Of a DNA stretch of 64,000 nt, positions 27,463 through 37,600 are shown piece by piece (within the stretch, counting starts at the first letter, position 1; every line of letters begins with the position of its first letter). The stretch is from JAAYJM01 sp964498585 (lineage in GTDB: Bacteria; Bacteroidota; Ignavibacteria; Kapaibacteriales; UBA2268). Location of the stretch: positions 42,464 to 106,463 of the forward strand of contig CAZCHH010000001.1 of NCBI GenBank assembly GCA_964498585.1. The letters run 5' to 3'. The position numbers and the translations under genes are program-made. The notes under the pieces are model-generated. The model ran no database searches and had not been told where the DNA came from. It was given only the letters and a program-made list of their open reading frames with translations.

Positions 27463-28530
27463 ATGGAAAAGAATAATTACCCTGAGTATATTGAAAGAAC
27501 ATACACTTTCAAAGTGCCGGCAGGTCAAAAATCTGAACGGTTAGACACTTATTTAAAACGTTCTGTTGAAAATGCCTCACGCACTAAAATTCAAAAAGCT
27601 ATTGATGATAACAGAGTTCTAATTAATGGACGCTTTGTCAAATCAAGTAAAAAAATACAACCCAATGATATTATTATTTGCAAAATTTTAAAACCACCTC
27701 CACTAGAACTTGTTCCTGAAGATATTCCTTTAGACATTCTTTTTGAAGATGAATTCTTGCTTGTGTTAAACAAAACGGCTGGTATGGTAACTCATCCCGG
27801 TTTCGGTAACAGGTATGGCACTTTAGTAAATGCTCTTCTTTATCATTTCGGTTTGAGAGATGCAATTTCTCTGGAATTCGATGACGACGAAGATGATGAT
27901 ACTATTGACGAAAGCACTTTGTTTTTAAAAGATGAAATACGTCCCGGAATTGTCCATCGACTTGATAAAGATACTTCCGGCTTGCTTGTGATTGCTAAAA
28001 ATTCTAATACTCATTCACTTCTTGCTGAACAATTCCATAATAGAACTATTGATAGAAAATACAGAGCATTAGTTTGGGGAAATGTTAAAGATGATAATGG
28101 AAGAATAACAGGCGATATTGGAAGGTCACCAAACAATAGAAAATTATTTGCTGTTGTTAGAAAATGTGGAAAATCAGCTGTTACTGATTATCAAGTGTTA
28201 AAAAGATATGATTTCCTTACACTATTAGAATTAAAACTTTGGACTGGCAGAACTCATCAAATACGTGTTCATCTTTCAAACATTCACCACTCTGTATTTG
28301 GTGATAATTCCTATGGAGGAGATACGATAGTTTATTCTGGCAATGTGCCTAAAAAAAGAAAAATTGCTGAAGAGTGTTTGAAAATTGCAAAAAGGCAAAT
28401 GCTTCATGCTGCTATTCTTGGATTTATCCATCCAAATACCAATGAAAAGATGTATTTCGAATGTAATGTTCCAGATGATTTTAAAAGTATTTTAGATATA
28501 TTAGAAAATTCTTTCCTTGTAAATGATTAA
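27463..28530 (+). CDS. RluA/RluD-family 23S rRNA pseudouridine synthase
   Basis: 355 aa. An N-terminal S4 RNA-binding domain (about 18-80: ERLDTYLKRSVENASRTKIQK) precedes the catalytic domain with HRLDKDTSGLLV, in which Asp168 is the catalytic aspartate. RTHQIRVHLSNIHHSVFGD is the second family signature. An acidic insertion (about 139-155, FDDDEDDDTIDES) sits before the catalytic motif. Overall it looks like RluD, which modifies helix 69 of 23S rRNA, but the exact target uridines cannot be read from sequence. Confidence 0.92.
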   Translation: MEKNNYPEYIERTYTFKVPAGQKSERLDTYLKRSVENASRTKIQKAIDDNRVLINGRFVKSSKKIQPNDIIICKILKPPPLELVPEDIPLDILFEDEFLLVLNKTAGMVTHPGFGNRYGTLVNALLYHFGLRDAISLEFDDDEDDDTIDESTLFLKDEIRPGIVHRLDKDTSGLLVIAKNSNTHSLLAEQFHNRTIDRKYRALVWGNVKDDNGRITGDIGRSPNNRKLFAVVRKCGKSAVTDYQVLKRYDFLTLLELKLWTGRTHQIRVHLSNIHHSVFGDNSYGGDTIVYSGNVPKKRKIAEECLKIAKRQMLHAAILGFIHPNTNEKMYFECNVPDDFKSILDILENSFLVND

Positions 28531-28544
28531 TTTTTTCAAACCTA

Positions 28545-28650
28545 AAATGAAGCAAGTACTTTACATAAATAAAGATGACATAACTATTTGTTTTTGTAAA
28601 ACACTAAAAATTATGTCATCTCCATTTTTATAAAGCAAGTGCATAGTTTG
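28545..28650. repeat. GATGACAT / GCAAGTGC dispersed repeat
   Basis: An imperfect inverted repeat with a perfect core, AGATGACATAA (28573-28583) with TTATGTCATCT (28611-28621), flanked by GCAAGTACTTTA and TAAAGCAAGTGC. Same outer arms as the element at 39387-39812. Confidence 0.65.
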
Positions 28651-28749
28651 GGATTTTGAAATGAAACAAAAATTTTAAATCATCAATTAAATATCCCACT
28701 AATGACATTGACTAAATCAATAAGAATTATCAAACCCAATAGCTAATTG

Positions 28750-31101
28750 CTACTTCACAATCACGAATTTTTGAATCGAGCTGCTTTTCCCGGTATTTAA
28801 AATGCAATAGTAAATTCCAGATTGATACTGCTTTGCGTCTAAAATAATCTTATCATTTCCGTTTAATTTGCTTTCATAAACAATTTCGCCAATATTATTT
28901 AAAATTTTTAAATTTGCAAACGGTTCGTATATTTGATTATATTTAATGGTTATGAAATCATTAGCCGGATTTGGCGAAATAGTAAACTGAGGATTTTCAA
29001 TAATACTATTTTCTATTGATGAAAATTCAGCATCTTTAATCAGTTCAATGTCAGATTCTATAAATTGAAAGAAATTTGTAGAATTATGGTTTGAAAAAAC
29101 AGCATACCATTTTCCAGCATTTGGTAGTGTAATCTTTACATCTCCACCTTCAGTAAGCTGCTCAAAGGAGTATGCAGTAAATTCATTTTTACTTTTGAAT
29201 TTTTCAAAATTAGAACTATCACAAAGAAAGAATGAAATTTCACCTTTGTTTTCTTCATTCCATTTATAAAATCTGCTTTTTTGACTATCGCGATTATTAG
29301 CAGCAGTAAGAATATCTATCACATTCCATTTTAAATGAATTCCGTAATCGGCAGATTCAGGTGGATTTAGGTTTTCTGGTTCTAAAGGTTGTATTTTTAT
29401 ATTTTGATATGGAATTATCACATTATACGTAGAGTTTGCAGTAGTATAATTACTAGTTAAATAAAAAGCTTTTGTAGAATCTAAAGGTGCCCATCTATAT
29501 TTGGGATGGAAAATCTGAACTAAATAAATCTTTTTTTCTCCAGCTTTAAATTTTGCATTACCATTAAAATCTGTCCAAATCGTACCTGCTTGAGCAGGAT
29601 TAGTGCTGTATGCACTAGGTCCAGCATAAATTATTAGTTTTGCTCCTTCAATAGGAATGCCGAGAGTATCAGTAACGCTAACATTGAAATTGCAGGTATT
29701 TGCATAATTTTCTATTAAATTTATTGGAAAGCCGTCTGGACGGAAACCTTCAACCAAGGCATCATCCCATCCATAGCTTCCTCCTTCCATCATATTGGTT
29801 ATTCCATAAGCGGAATTACCGTTTGGTTGCAAACCACCACGGAAAAACTCATAATGATTCCAGCCCTCATCATAAAAAGCACCAAAAACGTGGTCCATAC
29901 TCCAGGTTCCAAGATAAATAATAGGAATAAGGGCGGTTCTGCAGGCAGCAGCAATTAAAAAAGCATCTTCATTGCACATTCCATTATGCTTCATTAAAAT
30001 CTGATTCGGCTGAAAACTGCGTGGAAGAGTAACGTCAACTGGCAAAGCACGAGATGCCCAATTCCCAATGACATCTAAAGCGTGGTTTGTTGGTAAAAAT
30101 GGTCTTCCAAAAGGAAAATATGTTTTATCCCTGTCCCAAAGAATTTTCGGCTGCTTCATCATTTCGCCAAAACGCTGAATAGAATCTACCGTTCCCTTTG
30201 ATGTTGTAATGTTGACTGGTTGATAGTTATAATTTGCATCGGGATTGCTCCAAATGTAGTGTCTCCACTCGTAACCGTAAGTTCTTTGCTCCTGACTGCC
30301 AGTATTGTCTTTTACATAAACACCTTCCTGGTCTAATTTAGGATGAACAACATAAAAGTAGTAAATTTCCTTCGGCACTTCAGACCAAATAGTATCGTTT
30401 TGCTGTGGGTCGAAAATGCGGTATTTCGTTGTTGTATAATAATCCCTTGCTTCAAAAGAGCCATATTCAACTTTATCAACATATTGGAGGGAATCATCAA
30501 CATTGTAAATCATCTGAGCATTTCTCAAAATCATTTCCTTATCGCTTAAAAATCTTGAATCAGTAAGTGATTGAAAAGACATATATGCAATGACAAAGGC
30601 AACTTCGTCTTTTTGTTCTACTGGCGCATCAAGAATTAATTGAGCAAAATCGTCATCTAAACTCCTTGATGCAAGTAATCTTAACTTATATTCTAATTGA
30701 TTTTCAAGCCAAAGCGGAACGATTTGCAAAGCATTTTGAGCAGTTTCAGAAAGTGAAAATACCGGCTCTAAATATTCTACTGATTCATCGCGGGTATCGA
30801 TAACATAAGCAGAATATTCACCATTTTGCAACAATGAATTTTTGCCCATTGTTTTTAAAACATCATTTTTTTGCAAAAAATTATAATACTCTCTTTTATT
30901 ATCAAGAAAGACTGGTTTAATATATTTTGGCTGAATATTATGATTTGGCAATGGGATTGCCTGAATTATTATTTCCTCTTGATTTATTGAAGCAGTTCCT
31001 TTTTGTTCAGTTTTTTCAATATTTATAACTGGCTGAGAAATTGCAAAATAATTTAAAACACAAAAACTGATTATTATAATGCATAGATTAATTTTTTTCA
31101 T
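28750..31101 (-). CDS. T9SS-exported transglutaminase-like protein
   Basis: 783 aa. Signal peptide 1-22 (ends FAISQ). The N-terminal 300 residues are uncharacterised. A transglutaminase/papain-like core follows, with Cys376 (HNGMCNEDAFL), His404 (MDHVFGAFYD) and an acidic-rich continuation (EGWNHYEFF), so cysteine peptidase or transglutaminase-type chemistry is plausible. After this come a carboxypeptidase-regulatory-like beta-sandwich (about 470-560: VTDTLGIPIEGAKLIIYAG) and a T9SS sorting domain (FTISPNPANDFITI, QSGIYYCIL). I infer a cell-surface location. The substrate is unknown. Confidence 0.82.
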   Translation of the reverse strand: MKKINLCIIIISFCVLNYFAISQPVINIEKTEQKGTASINQEEIIIQAIPLPNHNIQPKYIKPVFLDNKREYYNFLQKNDVLKTMGKNSLLQNGEYSAYVIDTRDESVEYLEPVFSLSETAQNALQIVPLWLENQLEYKLRLLASRSLDDDFAQLILDAPVEQKDEVAFVIAYMSFQSLTDSRFLSDKEMILRNAQMIYNVDDSLQYVDKVEYGSFEARDYYTTTKYRIFDPQQNDTIWSEVPKEIYYFYVVHPKLDQEGVYVKDNTGSQEQRTYGYEWRHYIWSNPDANYNYQPVNITTSKGTVDSIQRFGEMMKQPKILWDRDKTYFPFGRPFLPTNHALDVIGNWASRALPVDVTLPRSFQPNQILMKHNGMCNEDAFLIAAACRTALIPIIYLGTWSMDHVFGAFYDEGWNHYEFFRGGLQPNGNSAYGITNMMEGGSYGWDDALVEGFRPDGFPINLIENYANTCNFNVSVTDTLGIPIEGAKLIIYAGPSAYSTNPAQAGTIWTDFNGNAKFKAGEKKIYLVQIFHPKYRWAPLDSTKAFYLTSNYTTANSTYNVIIPYQNIKIQPLEPENLNPPESADYGIHLKWNVIDILTAANNRDSQKSRFYKWNEENKGEISFFLCDSSNFEKFKSKNEFTAYSFEQLTEGGDVKITLPNAGKWYAVFSNHNSTNFFQFIESDIELIKDAEFSSIENSIIENPQFTISPNPANDFITIKYNQIYEPFANLKILNNIGEIVYESKLNGNDKIILDAKQYQSGIYYCILNTGKSSSIQKFVIVK

Positions 31102-31260
31102 ATTTTCTCCTATTTTATGAAATATTTTTTATTCAATTTCAATATTGAATAAAGTTAATTATATTAAAATACAATTTTTACGTTATTCTACCAAAATATA
31201 TTCAGAAAAAGTTTTACAATTTAAGTCCTTTATTTTTCATAAAATTTAATATACAATTTT

Positions 31261-31510
31261 TTCATTTTGAACCTAATGATAAAGTAAGACCTTTATTTAA
31301 ATGGAGATGACATCACTAAATGTGTCATTCTGACGAATGTCAAAATCCATCTTATTATTGTTAACTGCTATTGAATTTTTTCTATTTCACTGAAGCATTT
31401 GGGCTTGCCCAAATGTAACTAAAAAGTGAGCAAGCTCACTTGCTTTTCAAAGATGGATTCTGGCATACGCCTGTTTGACAAGAAAAGATGTTATTGGTAA
31501 CACGAAGTAC
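31261..31510. repeat. MITE-like dispersed repeat
   Basis: Fills the middle of the 624-bp gap 31102-31725; the rest is A/T-rich with no gene. It has the same block order as 39387-39600: AAATGGAGATGACAT, GTCATTCTGACGAATGTCA, a CATTTGGGCttGCCCAAATG hairpin, GATGGATTCTGGCATAC, then GACAAGAAAAGATG. The right-hand outer arm is missing or decayed. Confidence 0.75.
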
Positions 31511-31725
31511 TGGACATTATGTTATTTATAATGCACTACTACTTTATATCCATTGATATTATCAATTAGGAAAGATAAGTACATAACGAATGGCATATAA
31601 CCAATAACCACCAAAGTGCTGGTCGCTAAAAGTTGTTAGCAAATAACCTGCTGAAATCTAAATAAATTTGTAAATGTAAATAAAACTTTGTATTTTTCAT
31701 TATGTTAAAATTATGATTGAAAAAT

Positions 31726-32541
31726 ATGAAAAAAACTAAAATATTATGCTGGAATATTAATGGATACCGCTCTATTGTAGGACAGAATCCAAGCAAGAAA
31801 TATGATACAATAAGCAGAGAAAACAAACTCTTTGCTTTTATCGAAAAAGAGAAGCCGGATATTGTTTGTATGCAGGAAACCAAGGCAGATTTATCTCAAA
31901 TAAATGAAGATTTGAGGCAGCCAGCGGGATATACATCGTTTTATAACTCAAGCAAAACAAAAAAGGGCTATAGTGGAGTAGCTATTTTTACAAAGGAACA
32001 ACCGAAGCAGGTAATTGATAGTATTGGAATTGAACGCTTCGATATTGAAGGACGTTTTCTTCAGGCGGATTATGATGGATTTTCGCTCCTAAATATCTAT
32101 TTTCCTAAAGGATATGCGGATAATGAACGTTTAGATTATAAACTTGAGTTTTATGATGCTGTTTTTGAATATTTAGAGAAATTGAAAAGGACTCAAAAGA
32201 ATATTATAATAACTGGCGATTATAATACTGCCCATAAAGAAATTGACCTTGCAAGACCTAACGAAAACGTGGGTACATCTGGTTTCATACCTGTTGAACG
32301 TGAGAAATTAGATGTCCTCGTGGAAAAAGGATTTTTAGATGCTTTTCGGCTTTTCACTTCTGATGGTGATAATTACACCTGGTGGAGCCAGCGTGGACGT
32401 GCAAGAGAAAATAATGTCGGCTGGCGTATTGATTATTTCTTTATTTCTGAAAATCTAAAAAACAATGTGAAAAATTGCTATCTGCTCCCGGAAATTCAAG
32501 GTTCAGACCATTGCCCGCTTATTTTGGAATTGGGGAAATAA
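31726..32541 (+). CDS. xth: exodeoxyribonuclease III / AP endonuclease
   Basis: 271 aa of the ExoIII branch of the EEP superfamily, acting on abasic sites and 3' ends in base excision repair. Motifs in order: ILCWNINGYRS, the metal-binding Glu in CMQETKAD, ITGDYNTAHKEIDL, VGWRIDYFFIS and SDHCPLILEL. I use ATG 31726; a TTG at 31717 is possible but gives no family-like extension. A perfect 14-bp hairpin follows the stop. Confidence 0.94.
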   Translation: MKKTKILCWNINGYRSIVGQNPSKKYDTISRENKLFAFIEKEKPDIVCMQETKADLSQINEDLRQPAGYTSFYNSSKTKKGYSGVAIFTKEQPKQVIDSIGIERFDIEGRFLQADYDGFSLLNIYFPKGYADNERLDYKLEFYDAVFEYLEKLKRTQKNIIITGDYNTAHKEIDLARPNENVGTSGFIPVEREKLDVLVEKGFLDAFRLFTSDGDNYTWWSQRGRARENNVGWRIDYFFISENLKNNVKNCYLLPEIQGSDHCPLILELGK

Positions 32542-32556
32542 ATCAATGAATAGTTT

Positions 32557-32587
32557 TCTCCTTCCCAAGTTGAACTTGGGAAGGAGA
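32557..32587. terminator. 14-bp perfect hairpin between convergent genes
   Basis: TCTCCTTCCCAAGT (32557-32570) pairs with ACTTGGGAAGGAGA (32574-32587). T and A tracts are weak, but the position between two convergent genes suits a shared terminator. The same core recurs at 46903-46927, so it is also a dispersed repeat. Confidence 0.6.
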
Positions 32588-32596
32588 TTGAAAAAC

Positions 32597-33991
32597 TTAT
32601 TCTGATTTAATCAGTTTCGTTGCTGTTCGTTGGTTGTTTGCATTTGTAATTATGTAATACATACCCTTAGGCAAACATGATATATCAATTAGTTGTGAAC
32701 ATTCGCCTGCTTCTGAAAAACAATTTATTGCTGGTAACGCAGAATTGCCCAATATATCAAATATTTCGATTTTAAATGACTGCGGATAATTCAAATTAAT
32801 TTTATATTCAAATTTGCTTGATGCCGGATTTGGATAAACTTGAGAAGAGTTAATATTTTCTAATTCTTCTTCAACACTTGAAAACCCATCTTCATCATAT
32901 TTAAAGACTTTACCATCAAAAGTGCTTATCATAAATTTTCTTGGAGTAGGAAATGTTAAATATGTTACCATACTAATGATATCATCTAAAATAAAAGATG
33001 AATCCTGTATCCATGTTTCACCACCATCAGTAGTATAAACTAACAAAAGACTTCTACTCGGGCACATTCCTTTAAATGAATCTGCAAATTCAATACTTAA
33101 AAGTACATGAGGAGGGTCAAAACGTTTATCTAACTTTTTTAGCCATGTTTTTCCACCATCAGTAGTTTTTAGTATTATATTGTCTCCAATCTGTGAATAT
33201 ATAGAATCTGGACGGAATAAAGTCATCCAGCCAACTTTATCATTTAAGAAAAAGTATGTTTCAGGGCTTTCACGATTTTTAGTTTTAACTATAGGATAAT
33301 GATTCCAAGTCTTTCCCTTGTCTTCTGAACGGCAAAAATAAAAAAACATTGAATCTAAATTATGAGATATACATGTTATTACTGAATCTGACAGTATTTT
33401 GGGCTGTATTTTAATATCAAAATTTGGTTGATTTTCAAGCACTGACCAAGTTGAACCAAAGTCAGTTGACTGAGTTAAAACAATAGTATCCTGCTCAGAT
33501 AAATATGTATGTGCAATTCCAAATCCATTCTTATCAAAATCAAATGGGCCTAATACACAATTCATATTAGTTCTTAAAGTATCCCAGGTTAAGCCGCCGT
33601 CTAAAGTCCTTTGAATATCATCATCTTGAGAAGAAATTATTATAAAATCCGGAGATGGAAATGAATATGCAAGAACATTTCCATATTTATTTACAATTCC
33701 ATTATCTAAAACAATTTTCCAATTCATACCACCATCAGTAGTTTTAAAAATAAAAGCACCTTTACCAACACAGCAAAATAATGCACAGTTTAATGAATCT
33801 ACACATTCTAATTTAGTTGCTGTTAAATACTGTTTTAAGCTTTCAGGATAAGTTAGCGTATCTGGGTCGAAGTATTCTCTAACATTAAAAACCTGTTTCC
33901 AGTTTTCTTTTTTCCAATTACCGAATTCCTGAGAGTTTAAAAAAGAAGAAAAGCATAGAAAAAATAAAATAAACAGAAATATTTTTTTCAT
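32597..33991 (-). CDS. T9SS-exported YCF48/BNR-like propeller protein
   Basis: 464 aa. Signal peptide 1-20 (SFLNSQ). A beta-propeller of Asp-box repeats (TTDGGMNW, TLDGGLTWDTL, STDFGSTW, SEDKGKTW, TTDGGKTW, TTDGGETW) covers about 30-375, the YCF48/photosystem II stability-like type, which gives binding surfaces but no obvious enzyme site. The C-terminal T9SS domain has VYPNPASSKFEY and LPKGMYYII. Convergent with xth. Confidence 0.8.
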   Translation of the reverse strand: MKKIFLFILFFLCFSSFLNSQEFGNWKKENWKQVFNVREYFDPDTLTYPESLKQYLTATKLECVDSLNCALFCCVGKGAFIFKTTDGGMNWKIVLDNGIVNKYGNVLAYSFPSPDFIIISSQDDDIQRTLDGGLTWDTLRTNMNCVLGPFDFDKNGFGIAHTYLSEQDTIVLTQSTDFGSTWSVLENQPNFDIKIQPKILSDSVITCISHNLDSMFFYFCRSEDKGKTWNHYPIVKTKNRESPETYFFLNDKVGWMTLFRPDSIYSQIGDNIILKTTDGGKTWLKKLDKRFDPPHVLLSIEFADSFKGMCPSRSLLLVYTTDGGETWIQDSSFILDDIISMVTYLTFPTPRKFMISTFDGKVFKYDEDGFSSVEEELENINSSQVYPNPASSKFEYKINLNYPQSFKIEIFDILGNSALPAINCFSEAGECSQLIDISCLPKGMYYIITNANNQRTATKLIKSE

Positions 33992-34476
33992 TGTTTAAAA
34001 CCTCAAATTGTTAATAATAATTAAGTTATAAAATATCTTTCAATCTGTATTTGAATAAAGTATTTTTCTTATAATTGAAAAAAGGACTTCCTGCCTTTTA
34101 AAAATTAACTTTGTAAAATAATCTGTTATTATATTAAGAAAATTTTTTTAAAAATGCAAGAAAATTATAAAATTTAGAATAATGAGTTGAATTTTTATTA
34201 ACCAGAATAATACATCTGATAAAAGTATGAGAAGAAATACATTGAAATACTACTTTTACTATTTGTTATTTAGTATTTTCAAAGCACTTAATTAATCATA
34301 ACCAGACAATAGTTTCAGTTAGAAATGTATTTCACCTTAACAAATATCTTGTATTATTCATAAATTTAAGGAATATTTTCAGTAGTAATTGATAATAAAT
34401 AGTTTGCTAAAAATACTGTAAAAAACTAAGTTTTTTTCGCTAATTTTTATTAAATTCTAATATCGTTACTGAATCT

Positions 34477-34510
34477 ATTCATCCGATGACTGGGAAGTCA
34501 TCGGATGAAT
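34477..34510. repeat. perfect 15-bp inverted repeat
   Basis: ATTCATCCGATGACT (34477-34491), loop GGGA, AGTCATCGGATGAAT (34496-34510). The only structure I see in the 639-bp gap 33992-34630 apart from the promoter at 34573. Shares ATGACTGG and AGTCATC with the dyad at 23559. Confidence 0.75.
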
Positions 34511-34572
34511 TATTCAGGATATAGTATATTTAAAAAAATTCCAGCGTTAATAACAAAAAAATTGGTATTATT

Positions 34573-34605
34573 TTTGCAATAAAACAGAAGAAATTAGTAT
34601 TTTTG
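34573..34605 (+). promoter_or_regulatory. Bacteroidota-type promoter of the VWA/WD40 gene
   Basis: TTTG (34573-34576), 21-bp spacer, TATTTTTG (34598-34605); the predicted transcription start is about 20 nt before ATG 34631. Confidence 0.65.
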
Positions 34606-34630
34606 AGAATGTTAAGTTGGGGAAATACAG

Positions 34631-37600
34631 ATGACTTTAATAATTAGAAATTTAATAAGTGTAATTGTAATGAGTTGCATTTCAGGTTTATTGTATGCTA
34701 ACTCATTACATTTTTTAGAATATAGCATTAATGATTTTCCTGAAGTATCTGCAAAACTTTTCTATTTAAATTCAAATTCAGTTCCTATTCAAAATATGAC
34801 AAAAGACGATTTTCAGATTAATAGTAATGGAATTAACATTGCTCCAACTAATATCATTGCACCAGAGCAAAATACTTATGAAAATCTATCTTTATTGATT
34901 TCAGTTGACTTAGCTTTAAATTCTAAAATGGGTGAGCAAACAAATATAGATTTGGCAAGTGAATTTTTGGATAATTTAATAGAATTAATAGATTTCGAAA
35001 AAAATGAGTTAGCACTTACATCATTTGATTGGTTCAGTTATTTAAATACTGAATATACTAACGAGAAACAAACAATAGATGAACAACTCTCATTATTAAA
35101 AGCAAGTAGTGGCTCAAGATTAGATGTTGGGCTACTTGATGACCCTGCGGGAGCTTTAAAAATTGCAGCAAATTCACAATTTAAAAGCAGTATTCTATTC
35201 ATAACTGAAGGCGGAAACATATCAGGTTTAACAGAAGCAATTGAATTTGCAAAAAATAATGATATTGCAGTTAATGTGATTTCTTTTGAAAAAACAATTT
35301 CTTTGGATTTAAAGACTATAGCAGAAGAAACAGGTGGTTTTTATTTTGATAATATAGTTAATCAATATAAAATGAGTAACTTTGCTGAGATTATTAAGAA
35401 TTACTTATGGAATTATAAACCATTTACTATAAAATGGATAAGTGAGATATTTTGCGATGATATTTATTCAAATACAATAAAAGCATTAAAAGATGATTTA
35501 AGTGTTGATTTTTCATTCATTGCTCCTTCAAGATTAAAGCCAATGCTTGTTTGCAATCCTAACTATTTACGATTCAGTGCTGTTCAACCTACACAGAGCA
35601 AAGAATTATTTGTTTATTTGAAAGCTCTAAATGGTGATATAGTAATAAAGAGATATACAACTGATGACATACGTTTTCAAGTATTAGAAGGTGCTTTAGC
35701 TCCGGGAGAAGAGGTTACGCTTAAAGATGGTGATAGTATAGAGATTTCGATTGTTTATACTCCAAGCGATTCATCTGTAATTTTTTCTAAATTGAATATT
35801 AATTCTACTGCCTGCCTCGGAAATGAAATTATAATGACTGGCGGTTTCCCTAATACACCGCCATTAGAAAGGACATTAAATCTTGAATTTCCTAATTGTG
35901 CTGAAAAACTAATTGCTGGCGACAGTGCAAGAATTATTTGGAGTGGTTTGCTACCAGACGATATTATCCAACTTGAATGGTCAAAAGATGCAGGAGCTTC
36001 TTGGGATACACTTTCTATTGATGTTACCGGACTTGAATATCTATGGCAAGTCCCAGATGTTGAAAGCGATGAATGTCTAATTAGAGCTATTCAGCTATGG
36101 CCAAATAATATTGGCGAAACAAAGAATTTATATCATTCAGGTGCAGTTAATTGCGCAAATTTCAATCCTAAAGATGGAAACTACATTGTTTCAGCAAGTA
36201 GTGATAAAATTGCAAGAGTCTGGAATTCTAATAGTGGAATAGAATTAATGAAATTAAAAGGACATAGTAAATCTGTTGTTTGGGCAGAATTTAATCAGCA
36301 GGAAACTCAAATTGTAACTGCAAGCGAAGATTCAACTGCTAAACTATGGAGTTTCCCTGATGGTGATTTGATTAGAACATTTAAAAAGCATAATGACGTT
36401 GTTACATCAGCTGCATTTAGCCCCGATGGCTTATTGTTAGCAACTTCAAGCTGGGATGAAACTGTAATTATTTGGGAAATTAGTACTGGAAGAATAATTC
36501 ATAATATTAACTGTCAACAGGGAAAACTTTGGCACGTAGCATTTAACAAATTCGGCACTGAAATTATTACTGCCGGCAGTTCCGGGAAAGCTAAACTATG
36601 GAACGTAAATACTGGTGCATTAATTCAAGTTTATGATGCTAATAAAAGTAATGAAATAATTTCTTACGCTTCATTTTCTCCGGACGATAGCAGAATTGTT
36701 ACAGCAAGCTGGTATGGAGTTGCTTCCGTCTGGGATAAAGCAAAAGCAGACACAATTTTTACGATAACCCACAAAGACGAAAGCGGCGGTTTGATTCCTC
36801 TTTATAGTGCTGGCTTTTATACCCGTGCTAGTGAACTTGTATTACTTACTTCCGGTATAGACCATGCCCGCATTTGGAATGGAAATACAGGTGAACTTAA
36901 AGCGGTACTCTCAGAGCATTTTAATTCTGTTCCTTTTGTTACTATGAATTTTGATGGAAGCCGCATTCTTACTTCAAGTTGGGATAGCACTGCAAAAATT
37001 TGGAATCTCGATAAAAGAGACTTGCAAATGGATACTACAGATTGCCTTTTCAGCATAGTGAAACAGAAAGCAGAAGCATATTCATTCGACCTCGGTTCTG
37101 TTCAGGTTAATACTGCTTTTGATACTACTCTTAACGTTTTTTTAGAAAACTTATCTTCTTTTGCCTATCCAATAAAAAGTATAAGAATCGAAGGTACTAA
37201 TGCTAATGAATTCCAGATTTTAAAAATAGAAAATGCAAATATGCTTGACTCTTTAGAGAAGAAAGGAGTAAAAATAAGATTTACACCTCTTCAGAGTGGC
37301 GAAAGAAGTTGCTATATAGAAATTGTGTTCTCTCAATTCTCTTTGAAAGCAGAAATTAAAGCTGATGCTTATAATTTACCATTATATATAAAAAATAGCA
37401 GAATTAATTTCGGTACTGTTGAACTTGGGGAGTTTAAAGATACATTAATTACTGCTGCTATTAAAAATATAAGTATAAAGAGTATTACTTGTTCTTCAAT
37501 CAAATTAAAAGGCCCAGACGATAACCATTTTGACATACTTTATTCATTTGAGCCATTTACTCTCCTGCCTAATGAAGAAAAGGATATTACTTTTCGATTT

